This document shows, piece after piece, positions 1-12,502 of a DNA stretch of 64,000 nt. The stretch is taken from assembly GCF_014839805.1 (NCBI RefSeq), contig NC_051129.1, forward strand, positions 7,196,920-7,260,919. Reading direction: 5' to 3'. The notes below the pieces were generated by a model, which saw only the letters and a list, made by a program, of their open reading frames with translations, was not told the DNA's origin and searched no databases. Origin of the DNA: Manduca sexta. Its lineage: Eukaryota; Arthropoda; Insecta; Lepidoptera; Sphingidae. Both the position numbers and the translations under genes were made by a program. Numbering within the stretch: the stretch's first letter is position 1; every line of letters starts with the position of its first letter.

Positions 1-451
1 ACAAGTTCATAGTTCTTTCTTCAACCTCCATATTATCGAAGATGATTATAATGCTCATACTTCCTATCTATATTCAATAAACCTATTAAAATGCGACTTC
101 ATTTTATTTTCCTTTTAAAATTGTGGTTGTCCGTATAAATAATAAAGTCTGACTCCATAACTTTATTCTCTTGGTTTCACCATTACCCATAAAAATAGAT
201 AGTGATCCAGGTAATTACCATGCACGTACCATGGGTTGTGTATGACAAATAACAATAACGTAAGACTGAACAACTCTCTATGTGCATTATATAATGTAGT
301 GAAATTGGTGTGTACAAAGTCGAAATTAGAATGCTCCGTCCGTCAAACGTGTCTGGGCCAAAAACCACAGTGCCAACAATGTCCTGCGCATTATTTAGAT
401 ACGCGCACGCGCATCGCGTCCGCGTTGTTGCCCAACAGAAACAAAAGGCAG

Positions 452-503
452 TATAAAACATGCCGATACCCTGGGGACCACACAGTCCATCGCTCTTTTC
501 AGT
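452..503 (+). promoter_or_regulatory. TATA box and initiator of the first cuticle gene
   Basis: TATAAAA lies at 452-458. An ACAGTC initiator-like site is at about 482-487 and TCAGT at 499-503. A CpG-rich run of alternating CG/CA steps lies at 401-425, just upstream. The same arrangement recurs in the duplicate at 27495-27546. Confidence 0.6.
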
Positions 504-537
504 GTAATCAACTGAGCAGTCACATAACCTAAGCAAA

Positions 538-1136
538 ATGATTGCCAAATTCGTTGTAAGTATATTAAACCAAATTTTTGTAGGCTTAACAGTTTAGTGT
601 CTTTATTATACCGATGGAAATACTACCATTTTCGATGTCAAGTAATAAAAATATTCAAGATAAAGAGATCTTTATGGGGTGTAGACCAAGTACACTGGAA
701 AGTGGGACATCTGTATCGTGGTTATCATCAATGATAACGAGCATTGTTTCCGAACATCCCGACCAATATTAGAAATATTGATGAAGTTTTCTCCTGACTG
801 ATGCAAAATAAAAACTGATCAAAATGTAATTCGTTCTAGATTGTTATCGCCCTGGCCATCGTTTCCATCAACGCGAGTATTGCACCACTTGCTGCTCCTG
901 CTGCAATTGTGGCCCCTGCAGTGGCGCCGGCGGCGTACATCGCGCCTTACGCCAGCTCGTACTCGGCTCACGCAGTGAACCACGCCGTCGCTGCCCCTGT
1001 AGTAGCCCCTGCGCGAGTAGTGGCCCCTGCCCCTGTGTTCGCCGCAGCCCCATATGTAGCCCACGCCGCACCGCTCGTGGCCCCCGCCGCGCCTGTCCTA
1101 GCCGCCAGATACCTGTCAGCCCCTTACTACTTATAA
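538..1136 (+). CDS. Low-complexity Ala/Pro/Val cuticle-type secreted protein, copy A
   Basis: Two exons: 538-555 (six codons, MIAKFV, then a GTAAGT donor) and 840-1136 (after a TTCTAG acceptor), giving 104 residues. The phase-0 intron cuts the signal peptide, which reads MIAKFV then IVIALAIVSINA. The mature part is almost wholly Ala, Pro, Val and Tyr, with repeats of the APV/APA/AAPYVA type, and ends in SAPYYL. Such proteins are structural components of insect cuticle. No Rebers-Riddiford chitin-binding motif is visible, so chitin binding is not claimed. An almost identical copy lies at 27581-28178. The only coding change I see between the two is Ile13 here against Val13 there. Confidence 0.85.
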
Positions 1137-1239
1137 ACGAATTTGGTAACCTCATTGCCTAGTGACTTGCTCAATATTGTATATTCCTAATTGTTATTGT
1201 TTATAATATGTGAAATATAAAATTATAAATCAGACTTGT

Positions 1240-2040
1240 ATTTACTTATTTAATAACCGCTAAAACAGCAATTTGAATACGAGCAATTTATTAATAAAAC
1301 ACCGGTCATGAGCGAGTGAACCTTGTTTGACAAGTATTCAAATTAATGTATGTGTACTAATATTTATAGAAATAAAATATGTTTGCTTATACTATTTTAG
1401 AAATTTAGTACAAGAAAGCAATGAATAATCTAAATAAGATACAAATGCACTTCAAAGTTTCATCTCAGTTACACTTTCTACTCATTGTTTTAATGTTTTG
1501 AACGGTTAAGCTTCCGCTACTTTACATTTAATAGCCACATTGTTAATTTACTACACTGAAAGATATCTTAACCATATAAATAATGATTGCAAATAAAGAA
1601 TATTTACCACTTTTCTCACGGTCATTTAAAAACACTATTAATTATCTGTTAAGTAATGTGTATTTTACTAACAAGTGGCACATTTACCGCTGTGTACTTT
1701 AGTACTTAGGTAGATATTAAATTTAATGTGCCTAATGTGTCAACACTTGGACTTTAATATCCGACAGGTTAGCATGGGTTAGCCGGTTTGTTTACTTTAT
1801 ATCGTGATAACAAGCCAGTATCAACATGCGACCTCCTTTTGAATTTGATTTAAAAGGTGATTAGAGGTACAACTAAATTATTTATTGAGACTAATTACAA
1901 ATATTTGGGACAAACGTATTATAGTCAAATATTGTATATTAATCTATTTCAAACGCAAGAGAGGGTAATGTCTCTCGAGCCGACATATTCATATCGACAA
2001 AGAGCTATTACGACATTACCACTTATACATAATATAATAA
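1240..2040. other. AT-rich 3' flank, no gene seen
   Basis: The open frame at 1857-2114 has no recognisable domain and runs into the SINE at 2044, so I take it as non-coding. Nothing else stands out. Confidence 0.6.
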
Positions 2041-2043
2041 TAT

Positions 2044-2212
2044 TAGCCCTGTATTATATACTGTCCCACTATTGGGCACAGGCCTCTTTTACTACTAAGA
2101 GAATTAGGTCTTAGTCCACCACGCTGGACTACTGCGGATTGGTAGACTTCACATACCCTCGAAAATTACTATGGGGAACTTCTCAAGTATGCTGGTTTCC
2201 TCACGATGTTTT
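2044..2212 (-). repeat. tRNA-derived SINE, family A, cut by gap
   Basis: Matches the 3' two-thirds of family A (full copies at 26164-26478 and 29084-29399). It starts at the GCCCTGTATTATATACTG end and reaches the CCTCACGATGTTTT core, where the Ns begin. It is the same insertion as 29084-29399 in the duplicate. Confidence 0.85.
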
Positions 2213-2712
2213 NNNNNNNNNNNNNNNNNNNNNNNNNNNNNNNNNNNNNNNNNNNNNNNNNNNNNNNNNNNNNNNNNNNNNNNNNNNNNNNNNNNNNNNN
2301 NNNNNNNNNNNNNNNNNNNNNNNNNNNNNNNNNNNNNNNNNNNNNNNNNNNNNNNNNNNNNNNNNNNNNNNNNNNNNNNNNNNNNNNNNNNNNNNNNNNN
2401 NNNNNNNNNNNNNNNNNNNNNNNNNNNNNNNNNNNNNNNNNNNNNNNNNNNNNNNNNNNNNNNNNNNNNNNNNNNNNNNNNNNNNNNNNNNNNNNNNNNN
2501 NNNNNNNNNNNNNNNNNNNNNNNNNNNNNNNNNNNNNNNNNNNNNNNNNNNNNNNNNNNNNNNNNNNNNNNNNNNNNNNNNNNNNNNNNNNNNNNNNNNN
2601 NNNNNNNNNNNNNNNNNNNNNNNNNNNNNNNNNNNNNNNNNNNNNNNNNNNNNNNNNNNNNNNNNNNNNNNNNNNNNNNNNNNNNNNNNNNNNNNNNNNN
2701 NNNNNNNNNNNN
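2213..2712. other. Assembly gap, exactly 500 N
   Basis: The round length marks a gap of unknown true size. It breaks inside a SINE, a common place for an assembly to stop. The sequence after it (2713 onward) does not continue the duplicate block at 29257 onward. Confidence 0.98.
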
Positions 2713-2998
2713 GTATTAAGTGCTTCATATTAATATCTACGCTAATATGCATATCACAAAGTTTTTATAAATTAAAACCTTCCGATAATTCAATATGCGA
2801 ATCTATAAAAACAAGGCGTGGATTAAATCTGTAGCCTGTACCTATTAATCACTATCTACCTACTATTGTGATACATAATGTCAGATAGCCGGATATTAAA
2901 TGTTTCGGCACAAAAACCTGTCAACCGTTCACTTGTTTATCGTACACATGCTTATTTTAATTGCAACATGACTTAATAACAATAATATAAATTATATC

Positions 2999-3172
2999 AG
3001 CCCTGTATTAAATACTGTCCCATTGCTGGGCACGGGCCTACTCTACTAAGAGGGATTAGGCCTTAGTCCACGACGCTGGCCTAGTGCGGATTGGTAGACT
3101 TCACACCAACCCTCCAAATTCCTATAGAGAACTTCTCAGGGCATGCAGGTTTCCTCACGATGTTTTCCTCTA
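2999..3172 (-). repeat. tRNA-derived SINE, family A, 5'-truncated
   Basis: Same family as 26164-26478 in reverse orientation. It includes the GGATTGGTAGACTTCACA core and ends at CACGATGTTTTCC; the tRNA-like head is missing. Confidence 0.85.
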
Positions 3173-3591
3173 CTTATTTTTATAATATTTATATGCACAA
3201 AGTACCATTGAAGTGCCACGAATTATTTCTGTTCGGTTTTATATGCAGTTCAATTGACAGAAATCAAGACATAAGATTGAAATAATACAGTTCAACAACA
3301 AACTATTCACTATACCGCGAGTATTTATTCTAAAAAAATAAAAATAGTTATCGATTAAGTTATAAGTTTCCCGCTTATAAGAAGAATCCTAGCTAAATAT
3401 CATTTATAGTCATATAAACTTTTTCAGAGTTGACTCAGCAAAGGGCTTTGCACACATATTGGATCGCTGGGATCAGTTAAAAAGGCACTACTTCATCTAC
3501 TTCTTCATCTTACTAACCATAAAGCTAAACCATAAAACCTATCCTTGCAATAGATTAAAAAAAAACTATTATTAAAATATGTTTTGATCAG

Positions 3592-3842
3592 GACTGCCTC
3601 GGTGGCGTAGTTGTACTGCATGCGCGGTACGGCAGCGCTCTGAGGTCCTGGGTTCGAATCCCAGGTCGGGCAAAGTGATATTTGGGTTTTTCTGCTCAGT
3701 ATCAGCCCGGAGTCTGGAATTTGTGCCCGATATGGCGATAGGCTCGCCCCTATCACATCATGGGACGGAACACACTTGGCGAAAAGTGGGTGCCATGCTT
3801 GCGCCCTCTGCATACCCCCTTCGGGGGATAAAATGCGTGATG
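3592..3842 (+). repeat. tRNA-derived SINE, family B, full-length type copy
   Basis: The head GCCTCGGTGGCGTAGTTGTA resembles a tRNA A-box region, and GGGTTCGAATCCC is a B-box. The body contains the TATCACATCATGGGACGGAA segment shared by the other copies. It ends just before the GT microsatellite. It is a SINE head rather than a functional tRNA gene because no cloverleaf or 3' acceptor closes after the B-box. Confidence 0.85.

Positions 3843-3872
<30 letters not shown>
3843..3872 (+). repeat. (GT)n microsatellite tail of SINE B
   Basis: About fourteen GT dinucleotides directly follow the SINE B body. The SINE at 30196-30465 has a matching CA run at its corresponding end. Confidence 0.9.
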
Positions 3873-3875
<3 letters not shown>

Positions 3876-4690
3876 GATCAGGCAGGATAAGTATGTTTTA
3901 AAATATAATGAATTTGCATGTAAATTGTTTGCACGTGATTTAACTTAGTCCTATGACTAACCTTTCACGCTATAAAACGATTTCGTTATAATTATTCTTA
4001 CAAAGAAACTCATCGAGCGAAACAAATAGATTGATTTGAAAGTACTTTCAACGTGAGAGTATACACAACGTAACTTCTTTCAATTAACACGTTTTTAATT
4101 TTTAAACCTGGGTAGTGTGTGACCGAAGAAATTCGAGTCCTAACAAAGCCCACTATCCATGTTTTTGTTTTTTTTTTTTGTGTTGTATAAAAACATAATA
4201 CGGTGTTTTGTTATTTTTTCTAACTTCGACCCCTTTATTTCCTAAGCTTTTCGTCGTGTCTTATGCCTAGGATAAATCCTTACAAGTTCCGACCTTATTT
4301 AGAAGTATTTCGGATGGTAATACAAAACGTATGATTTTATATAAATGACATTTATAATTATATAATTATTCAAGTACCTTTTTAAAGTTTGCACACATAG
4401 TTTGGTAGGAATGTATTATAATAGTTATTAGGTTTTATTTTATGATAAACTGTTGCCTGTAATAGATTTTAGTAACTTTAATTTTAGGAAACCCTTATAT
4501 GTTGGTCTTTCCTGTCTCAAGCATTTTTGCTTCTAAGAGGCGTTTTAACACATCTACACTTTTACGGTTATATTATGTCCCATGTAATAGGGGTGAGCGT
4601 ATTGTCATCGACACAGGCCAAAAAAGGTTTTGTACACAATCAATAAAAGACTTAATTATGCTGTGTGAATCATTTTAATACGCAAGGTTC
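3873..4690. other. AT-rich intergenic stretch, nothing recognised
   Basis: No coding signature on either strand. Its last part is the probable 3' untranslated region of the minus-strand gene at 4696-5219. Confidence 0.5.
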
Positions 4691-4695
4691 GGAAT

Positions 4696-5219
4696 TCAAA
4701 CGGCGACGATCGGGGCTGATGCGGCCACGTAGGGGGCGGCAGCAACGTAGGGAGAAGCAGCTACGTAGGGAGAAGCAGCTACGTAGGGAGATGCGACATA
4801 CGCAGCAGGGGCAGCGACGTAGGCAGCTAAGCCGTTGTTGATGCGGTGGTAGTATTGAGAACTGGAAGCGGTGACCACGGCGGCAGGGGCGGCTGCGACC
4901 AGGGGAGCGCTCACCAGGGAAGGCTTGGCGGCGACGATAGCCAGAAGGGCGGAGAGGGCGACGATCTGAAAATTCAAATAATTAGTAGGTAATTTTTTTA
5001 AATATATATTTTAAGGATCAATGAAATGTATCACTAGTATTATAATATTATTATCCAAGCAACTTAGTCACAACATTAACCACAAAATCTGGAAAATTAT
5101 TGAATAGGAAAACTTATTATTTAATGTTACTTTCTATTTCGATAACGCTTGTAAATTTTGTAACATTTTTGTTTCTACTATTTATTATTATAATAGTTTG
5201 AACTTACGATCTTCATCAT
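4696..5219 (-). CDS. Low-complexity cuticle-type secreted protein with YVAASP repeats
   Basis: Two exons on the minus strand. Exon 1 (5219-5208) encodes MMKI and is followed by GTAAGTT. Exon 2 (4965-4696) follows a TTTTCAG acceptor and starts IVALSALLAIVAAKPS. The spliced product is 93 residues. The in-frame ATG at 4977 lies in the intron and should not be used as the start. After the signal peptide come an AAAPAAVV segment, SSSQYYHRINNG, and then tandem AAYVA/ASPYVA repeats of six residues. A TATA box (5292-5286) lies about 70 bases upstream of the ATG. Nucleotide repeats in the tail (CTACGTAGGGAGAAGCAG on the plus strand) show recent internal tandem duplication. Confidence 0.85.
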
Positions 5220-5299
5220 TTTGCTAGGTTTGTTTGTTTCTGCCGGTAGTGAACAGGGAATACTGTCGATCCAAATAACTGGACATTATATAGGCGGCA

Positions 5300-7880
5300 G
5301 ACGAGTGGTGGCGCAACTCACTGGCATCGACAGCCCCATTCGGCAACGTCTCTGACATTGGGCGGCGCGTGATCTGAATCTTATCGGCATTACCTTCGAG
5401 GGATTAATTCATCTTTATCGGAGTACTTAATTGAATTCATTACTTTTTAACATAGATGTTAATCAAATAGATTATACTCTCTCCCTTATTGTAACTAAGA
5501 TTTACCGAGAACGTAAATTTTTCATGGTGATTGATACTCAATTACTTAATAGATTAATTCTTAATAAAAACTAAGATTTATATACCTTAGTAATAACTAT
5601 TACAACACAAGTCGTAACATTTACATTTAAAAGGTCCTGAAAGATTCGGCAAAATTTGCAACACATAGCAATAAATATATATAAATGGCAACATCGATTA
5701 ATTGTAACACTGCCTACGTAAAACTTATATTTCCGGAACATATTATGTCTTACAATACTGTGTTCGGTTACTGGTGTTACAGCGCGTTATTTGAAGGTCA
5801 ATGACGTAAAAATGTATAAGTCACTCCGCAGCCACCGCTCGGGCCACGTGACCATTTTTCTTCAAATAAGGATTTTTCTTAGAGAAATTCCTAACAATAC
5901 AACGTGAGCAAGCACGTGTAATTTGATTCGTTAGTTTTATTTGTTTTGATGGTTATTGTAACAATGCAATGTTTCAACTATAAATTGTTGTTGTAATTGT
6001 TTTAAATGGCAAATGGATTTAATATTTCTCGTTTAAAAAAAATAACATGTGGCATTGGTTATTAGCATCGCCAGAAAATGCTATTATTCGAGAAAATATC
6101 GACCAATTTATGAATTGGATAAGAATTGGTTTTCACGTTTTATTTTAAAATCGAAATTTTGCCTAACTATATAATATAAACATAGGTTTGCATCTTTAAG
6201 TAAAGGCAAGTACGTACCGAGTTTATAAATATACCTATAGATATTGTGTTGAGCGACGACTTGCAAGCCTATGACCATACCGGGTATCCAAAATAGGCTA
6301 AAGTAGAGTTGAATACGATAGATTAAAACTCAGAGCAAGTTAAGAATCTAAATTATAAATTCGGATTTGGATGTTTAGTACGTAGTTATAGATGAAGTGG
6401 ATTAGCATTTAGGACATTTACTCCTAGAAAAGTTTTCACGCGAGTAGAATCGCTAGCAACATATAATTAAAAAAATATGGGCGATCAAAATGCAATCTGA
6501 TATTGAATTCGCAATAAGTTTGATATTGTGCAAGATGGCACCCTACAAAGCAAATCGACATTATGTTACCCAAAACTAAAGCACTGCCATTGACGTGGCA
6601 TGCAAATGGAAATTAATTTTCGGATGGCAGCCCAGGAATGAAATATATCGGACACATCTCATGAAAAGATTAAAAACGAGACACATCGTCGTTCGATATC
6701 CGATGACGTATGTGTGATCGGTAGGTACGTATAATTTTCAGAATACGGATAATAAAACTTGTCATTAAAATCTACGAATCAATATTTGCTGTCTCTAACT
6801 ATCTGCTGCAGTTTTCAAATCATCTTGTGTGTACAAACAATTTAATAAGTCGTTTAAACTATTATAATCATGTAATCAAAAGAACTATTTTTGCTACATT
6901 TTAACATTAGTTCAATTACTAATAAAATTACCTGACCACGCGACTCGCGAAGACTTTTGTTCTAATCATAGTATATTTATATATCAACTGCCATACAATA
7001 GAACACGAGCGATGTATTCAAATTAATTATGGCATGTATACATTTCAATAAAACACAAAAGCCATCCGAATACGAAACAAAAGATTCGGTAAGCGATTAC
7101 ATATTCATGTAGAGTACTTGCTTGCTCCAAATACTGTCATTAATTTGTATAAACATGTGAGCGTTGTGTCGTATTTCATACACTGGATGTGGCAACATTA
7201 TGATGCTTGAATTTATTGAATCTGTTCCATATTTGTGAGTAAAATAAATTATAGGTATTTGAATAAAACGATAGGAATAAGCGAGAAATATTTAATTGAA
7301 AATTAAAATACAGTAATTATAGATATTTTTTTCTTTGCTGCACATACGGCCTTGTTGACTAGTAAAGGAAATCCTAAAATATTTGACATTAGAAAGAAAT
7401 TAGTTGGCATTATTGAGTAATTAAAAAATTATTAATATTAGATATAAACTTTGGTCTCTGAGCTTCGCTGGTACATTATGGGTGCCAAACCTTACGACGT
7501 AAGAAAAGATTGAAATAACTTAATGAATCACATGTGTCGATAAGATGCAAATAAATTCTCAAAATGTTGCGTTATTTGGCAAAGTACATCTATTTACAAA
7601 ATTATTCGTGCGGTTACTCTCAAACATTTAGTATGAAACTAAGTGCTTATTGCATATTAAATAACTTGGCAATGCCACCACGGAACATTGCCTGCGCAAG
7701 AGCATATTGCACTTGTCCGTATTTATATTTGGATTGATTAATAATACTAAAGTTACGTTGCCTTAATAACGTCAATCAAAATTAGCTTGAAAAAGAATAC
7801 GATTATAGCAGATATTTACTTATTTTTTATCTTTCCATAAATTTAAAGGATTATAATTTACGAAAGCATTCTTATTTCAT
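5300..7880. other. AT-rich intergenic stretch, no gene seen
   Basis: About 2.6 kb with no open frame of note on either strand and no repeat shared with the rest of the window that I could see. Cuticle-gene enhancers could lie here, but nothing in the sequence marks them. Confidence 0.5.
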
Positions 7881-7884
7881 ACTC

Positions 7885-7965
7885 ATCCTGTTTTATTGAT
7901 ATTATACTGACCCAATGTTGGGCACGGCTTTCTGCTACTAAGGAGATGACTCTCTAAAACTTACT
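7885..7965 (-). repeat. Degenerate SINE A remnant
   Basis: The run TTGATATTATACTGACCCAATGTTGGGCACGGC resembles the 3' end of family A (TATACTGTCCCA.TG.TGGGCACGGGC), with many changes. Confidence 0.45.
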
Positions 7966-9290
7966 CTAATATATGTGTTCATAAGAATAGGAAAAATATA
8001 TTTTTAATATTTTAAACAAATAATTACAAATTGTTAGTGATGGATATTATTTTGTGACTGCATGGCATTTCCAGTGTATAATGATCTTTATTCCCTTTAT
8101 GAGAGAGTTCTCTTGCGTAACCAGTCCCGTAGAAGACAGGTAGGGCAGGAATTGTCGTCACAGCCTGTATTTGACACCTTCAATTTTCACTTGCCCGGCT
8201 GGGGGCCGAGGCGAGACAATTTTTTTACGTATTATATAACTATCTTTACCATTTCCATCCATTTGTTCCATTCGAACTTGAATTGCATTTATAAAATCTT
8301 TGTGAAGATGACATTCTATAAATACCGATGTAAACGGTCCGAAGTGACGTTTATACAATGTTGCTTTAATTAATTCATTTAGAAACTGCATTTATCTTAG
8401 ACTTGGCATTTAAATGGTATTTGCAGTACTGGTGGTATAGGTACCTTCACTTTAGGTTTTTCTAAGTTTTTGAGGACTTAATCCTTAGAAGGTTGAGGTT
8501 AGGTAAGTGTCTGTCTTAGAAATCAACCCAAACCGTTTCTCAAACGTTCTTGACAAATGTGTTGCGCCAATCCCGCAACGGAGTGGGATAAGAACAGGTG
8601 AAGAAGAGTACTAAAAGGAGTTGTGGTAGATTTGTAATAAAAATAGTTTTTAGTTATCAGACAGTATAATACAGTATATTATCCTTTTTCACAGCGGAAT
8701 GTTTTATGTCGAAACCTGTTTGGGTCACATGGCAGGATTTATAAAACTGAAATATTTTAAAATAATTTACGGAGTGTTCATTTTTTTACTATTTTTATAT
8801 TTATACATGGTTTTAGACAGTTACATGATGGCAGGCAGTGATTCTTTCCTTCCTGTGTAATGGGACAGCACTGCAATGGTTTCGTTAGAGTTAGTGTTTG
8901 AGTATAAATAATTTGCCTAACAATTTTCCACGTGGTTTGATCTTGATAATGACTCACATGTTGGTCGCTTGTTGCAGTATATGTGAAATTTTGAAATAAA
9001 TTATACAAAGTTTATGTCGGTTTGCAAATTGTGAATATCTATTTATGATCATGTTTTTTGCGTATTTAAATACATTTTCTTTTCACAAAAATGAGATTCA
9101 CTATAATTCTGTTGAATTGAGCAATTAAAATCTATGTAAAAATAACATTAATTGTTTTGGATTCAAATTGATGCTAGATCTGCCAATATCAATGCCAATA
9201 CCCATCTCTTCAACGATACAGGCGACAGTTAAATACCAATAGACTTATAAATAGTAAAATTATGTAGGTATAGTATATATAGAAGGATTT
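7966..9290. other. Intergenic stretch with no supported gene
   Basis: The open frame at 8062-8373 (103 codons) has no recognised domain and no promoter. The GCCAATCCCGCAACGGAGTGGG run near 8570 looks like an old repeat, but I cannot place it. Confidence 0.4.
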
Positions 9291-9291
9291 T

Positions 9292-9545
9292 ATAACATCA
9301 CGCATTTTATCCCCGAAGGGGTATGCAGAGGCGCAACTAGGGCACCCACTTTTCGCCAAGTATGTTCCGTCCCATGATGTGATAGGGGGCGAGCCTATCG
9401 CCATATCGGGCACAAATTCCAGACTCCGGCCTGATACTGAGCAGAAAAACCCAAATATCACTTTGCCCGACCCGGGATTCGAACCCAGGACCTCAGAGCG
9501 CTATTGTACCGGACATGCAATACAACTACGCCACCGAGGCAGTCA
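9292..9545 (-). repeat. tRNA-derived SINE, family B
   Basis: Reverse copy of the 3592-3842 element, complete from the TTTATCCCCGAAGGGG end to the head CCACCGAGGCAGT. Confidence 0.85.
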
Positions 9546-9990
9546 GAAGGATTTTTGTTTATCTATTTTAATAATAATGTCCTTTTCCCATTCGAATACG
9601 ATAACACTGAAAGCATATACACACACACACATGGGACACGATTTTTCAAGTATATTGCAGAAATTATATCGCTTACTTATTTCAAACGGCCATCTAGCTA
9701 AAGTCAATTATGTCTTACGCAATTTAGTCCCGGAGAAATTGTTTTGGAGAAGCCCAAGCAACGTATTACCCAACGGGCCATAGTGTACGTTATCAGCGCA
9801 ATCTTTGTTATTTATTTATCTTAGGTAGCTTTAACATCTAAGGTTGTAAGCAAACACAGCAGTAGGATAATACAATCAGTAGGCTATACTACTTTATAAG
9901 CAATAATTAATAAAAAAAAAACAAATTGTTTGTTTATAACCTAATTCACTTAAAGATTCTTTGAGTATATCGGGTAAGTTACATTTAATT
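9546..9990. other. Intergenic stretch, nothing recognised
   Basis: A short CA run near 9620 is the only structured sequence. The open frame that crosses it starts inside the SINE and is not a gene. Confidence 0.4.
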
Positions 9991-9999
9991 TTTCCATCA

Positions 10000-10385
10000 C
10001 TGTACACAATATTTCATTTCATGTCCCAAAAAAGTTAAATTGTATATTTTTTTATTGAACGATTGATTTCATGTTCCTTTGTGGCATTTTTAGCTTCACT
10101 ATCTGCCATATCATTTCCTTTAATACTATGACTTGGAATCCAAAGAAGTTCAAATTTAAATTTATCTTTCAGTAAATTAATAATCTTTTGTTTAATTTAT
10201 ATAATTAGTGGATGTCCATTATTAATATTTTGTACAGCTCCTTTTTTACTAAAGAACAATTTTAGTTTTTAATTGGTAAGTATTTAAAATTTTTACATGG
10301 TCTGTATTTTAACCTTCAAATGCTTTTCTGTTGTTAGAAAGTTCTAAACAAGAGTGTTGATTTCCAGCGAACAAAGCACGAGTTG
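10000..10385 (-). mobile_element. LINE fragment encoding an RNase H domain (decayed)
   Basis: On the minus strand, about 10160-10065 translates to FELLWIPSHSIKGNDMADSE followed by AKNATKEHEIN. This is the WIPSH...GN..AD..AK signature of the RNase H domain found after the reverse transcriptase in several non-LTR clades (I, R1, Loa, some Jockey). Upstream (10230-10170) a related frame gives NINNGHPL and KQKIINLLKDK, as expected for the preceding part of the domain, but with stops. The fragment is opposite in orientation to the neighbouring LINE and so belongs to a different element. Confidence 0.75.
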
Positions 10386-10465
10386 ACGCAATAGGCGGTG
10401 CCACCCTCAAGGAGACGCGTGTATAGAAAACTTTCATGGACTGTTTGTCGCGAAACACACGTAGT

Positions 10466-12502
10466 ACGCATTATTATTATCTTTCAGTGCTTGGGCAACC
10501 AAAGGTATTAGGCGTAGTAGAGATGTTCTATACGAATTATATGACAGAAGGTCCTTTACACCTGATGTCAAATTTACTAATTATGTAAGAACATACTCTA
10601 AAATTTTTAAAAGTGTATGTAGGTATGCCAAAGCTGCTTATATTAGTAGAAATATAAAAAAATCGGATAATAAAATTAAAACAACTTGGAGAATAATTAA
10701 TACTGAAACTGGCAAAACTAAGTGTAATGACAAGATTGTATTAAACATTAATGACGAACTAGTTTCAGACAATAATTCTGTGGCTAATTACTTCGAAAAG
10801 TTTTTCAATAACATACCATTTGAGACGACAAAATGTCTGCCATCCTCACCAGAGGCAGCTGAGTCATTTTTAAAACAATATTTAGATTTATCAATTCCAA
10901 ATTTCGAATTTGAATGTGTTACTCATTATGATGTTATAAAAGTATTCAGGAGCTTAAACATGAAGAGTACTGAAGATCTTTGGGGTTTGTCTGTTAAAGC
11001 GTTGCAGTCAGTGATAGTTAGCATCGCCCCAATCCTTTCTGATATTTTTAATTGCTGCATAAGAGACGGCATATTCCCTGATCTTATGAAGATAAGTAAA
11101 GTAGTACCAATTTTAAAACTGGTTGCTCCAACACCCCCCTCCAATTATAGGCCTATTTCTATTTTACCAGCTTTAAGTAAAATATTCGAAAAGTTAATGC
11201 TTAATCAAATGCTGGTGTTCTTTAATAAAAATGAGATTCTACATGACAGGCAATTCGGTTTTACAAAGGGTAGGTCCACGCAAGATGCAGGACGTGCATT
11301 AGTTAAAGCTGTGTTGGATGCCTGGGAGGGATCGCAGGATGCTTTAGGGGTATTTTGTGATCTTTCCAAGGCGTTCGATTGCGTTGATCATGGAACCCTC
11401 ATTTTAAAGCTCCACTATTACGGCATCAGGGGAGTGGGGCTTAAACTAATATCTTCATATTTATCGGGTCGGAAACAAAAGTTTTTATCAACAACGTTTC
11501 CTCTGCAGGGTCCACAGTTGGGATTGGGGTCCCCAGGGTTCAATTTTGGGACCATTTCTGTTTTTAGTTTATATTAATGATCTACCGTACATTATTAACA
11601 AAATGGCTGAAGTTGTATTATTCGCTGACGACACTTCACTAATATTTAAACTAAATAGAAGGGAAGGAAATTTTGTAGAGCCAAATAAAGTATTTAAATT
11701 GATTTCTGACTGGTTTTCTGCCAATAATCTTCTATTAAATGCAGCAAAAACTAAATGTGTTCGATTCTCGTTACTGAACAAGATTAATGGAACTGATATT
11801 GATTTAGACGGGAATAAACTAGAATTAGTACCCTCTACAGTCTTCCTTGGGGTTTCTATCGATAGGAAATTACAATGGGGACCCCACATTCAAAGAATTT
11901 CGAGTAAATTGAGTTCTGCAGTCTTTGCTATTAGGAAGATCAGATATTTAACTGATGTGGCTACGGCAAGGTTAGTATATTTCGCTTACTTCCACAGCAT
12001 TATGTCTTATTGCATTCTTCTGTGGGGTACTGCAGTAGATCTGCAGACCATTTTTATTTTACAGAAAAGAGCGATTCGTGCAATTTATAACCTTCGGTCT
12101 CGCGATTCCCTTAGAGAACTGTTTAAGGAGGTGAATATACTGACTTTGCCAGCTGAATACATTTTTCAAAATATTATGTATGTCCGTAAGAACCTAGGTA
12201 CTTTTATGAAAAACAGTGACTTGCACTGTTTGAACACTAGAAATAAGAATAAACTAGTTGTTCCAAATTTCCGGCTCTGTAAAACAAATAAATCTTATCT
12301 AGCGAATTGTATCAAATTCTATAATAAAATCCCTCTTGAAATAACCAATCTGCCCGGCTACAAATTTAAGTGTCATGTTAAGCGCGAATTAATGTCAAAG
12401 GGGTATTATAATGTAAAGGATTACCTCGATGATCAGACGGTTTGGAAAAACAGTCCTGCACACCCTGTCCAACCCTATGTTAACGCCAATATTATAAATT
12501 AA
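10466..12502 (+). pseudogene. Reverse transcriptase of the Jockey-like LINE, frameshifted
   Basis: The frame is open from 10466 to 11577, with AWATKGIRRSRDVLYELY (10489-10542) at the endonuclease-RT linker and NDELVSDNNSVANYFEKFF just before the RT. RT blocks follow in order: NYRPISILPALSKIFEKL, the RQFGFTKGRST block, and CDLSKAFDCVDHGTLILKL. At about 11528-11535 the GVPQGSILGP block lacks one C, and reading moves to the frame of 11546-12502, which holds the catalytic LFADDTSL, then LGVSIDRKLQW and the thumb/C-terminal part, ending at 12502. The copy is therefore dead as it stands. Apart from the missing base it is well preserved and looks fairly young. Confidence 0.85.

Larger units (their letters stand above)
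1..2212 (+). repeat. Direct duplication, copy A (ends at assembly gap)
   Basis: This block matches 27045-29256 almost base for base, including promoter, gene, intron, 3' flank and the inserted SINE. Differences are scattered single-base changes and a few 1-4 base indels; the offset drifts from 27043 to about 27040 and back. Copy A is cut by the window edge on the left and by the N gap on the right, so its full extent is unknown. Confidence 0.9.

Noticed and set aside
2139..2834. Long open frames running through the first N gap
   Set aside because: They consist almost entirely of unknown residues; the real ends are SINE sequence and AT-rich DNA.
3592..3665. Possible tRNA gene (A- and B-box-like sequences), here and in other SINE copies
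   Set aside because: The sequence recurs as the head of dispersed SINEs and no complete cloverleaf can be drawn.
8062..8373. 103-codon open frame
   Set aside because: No recognisable protein family, and the second half is AT-rich sequence that looks non-coding.
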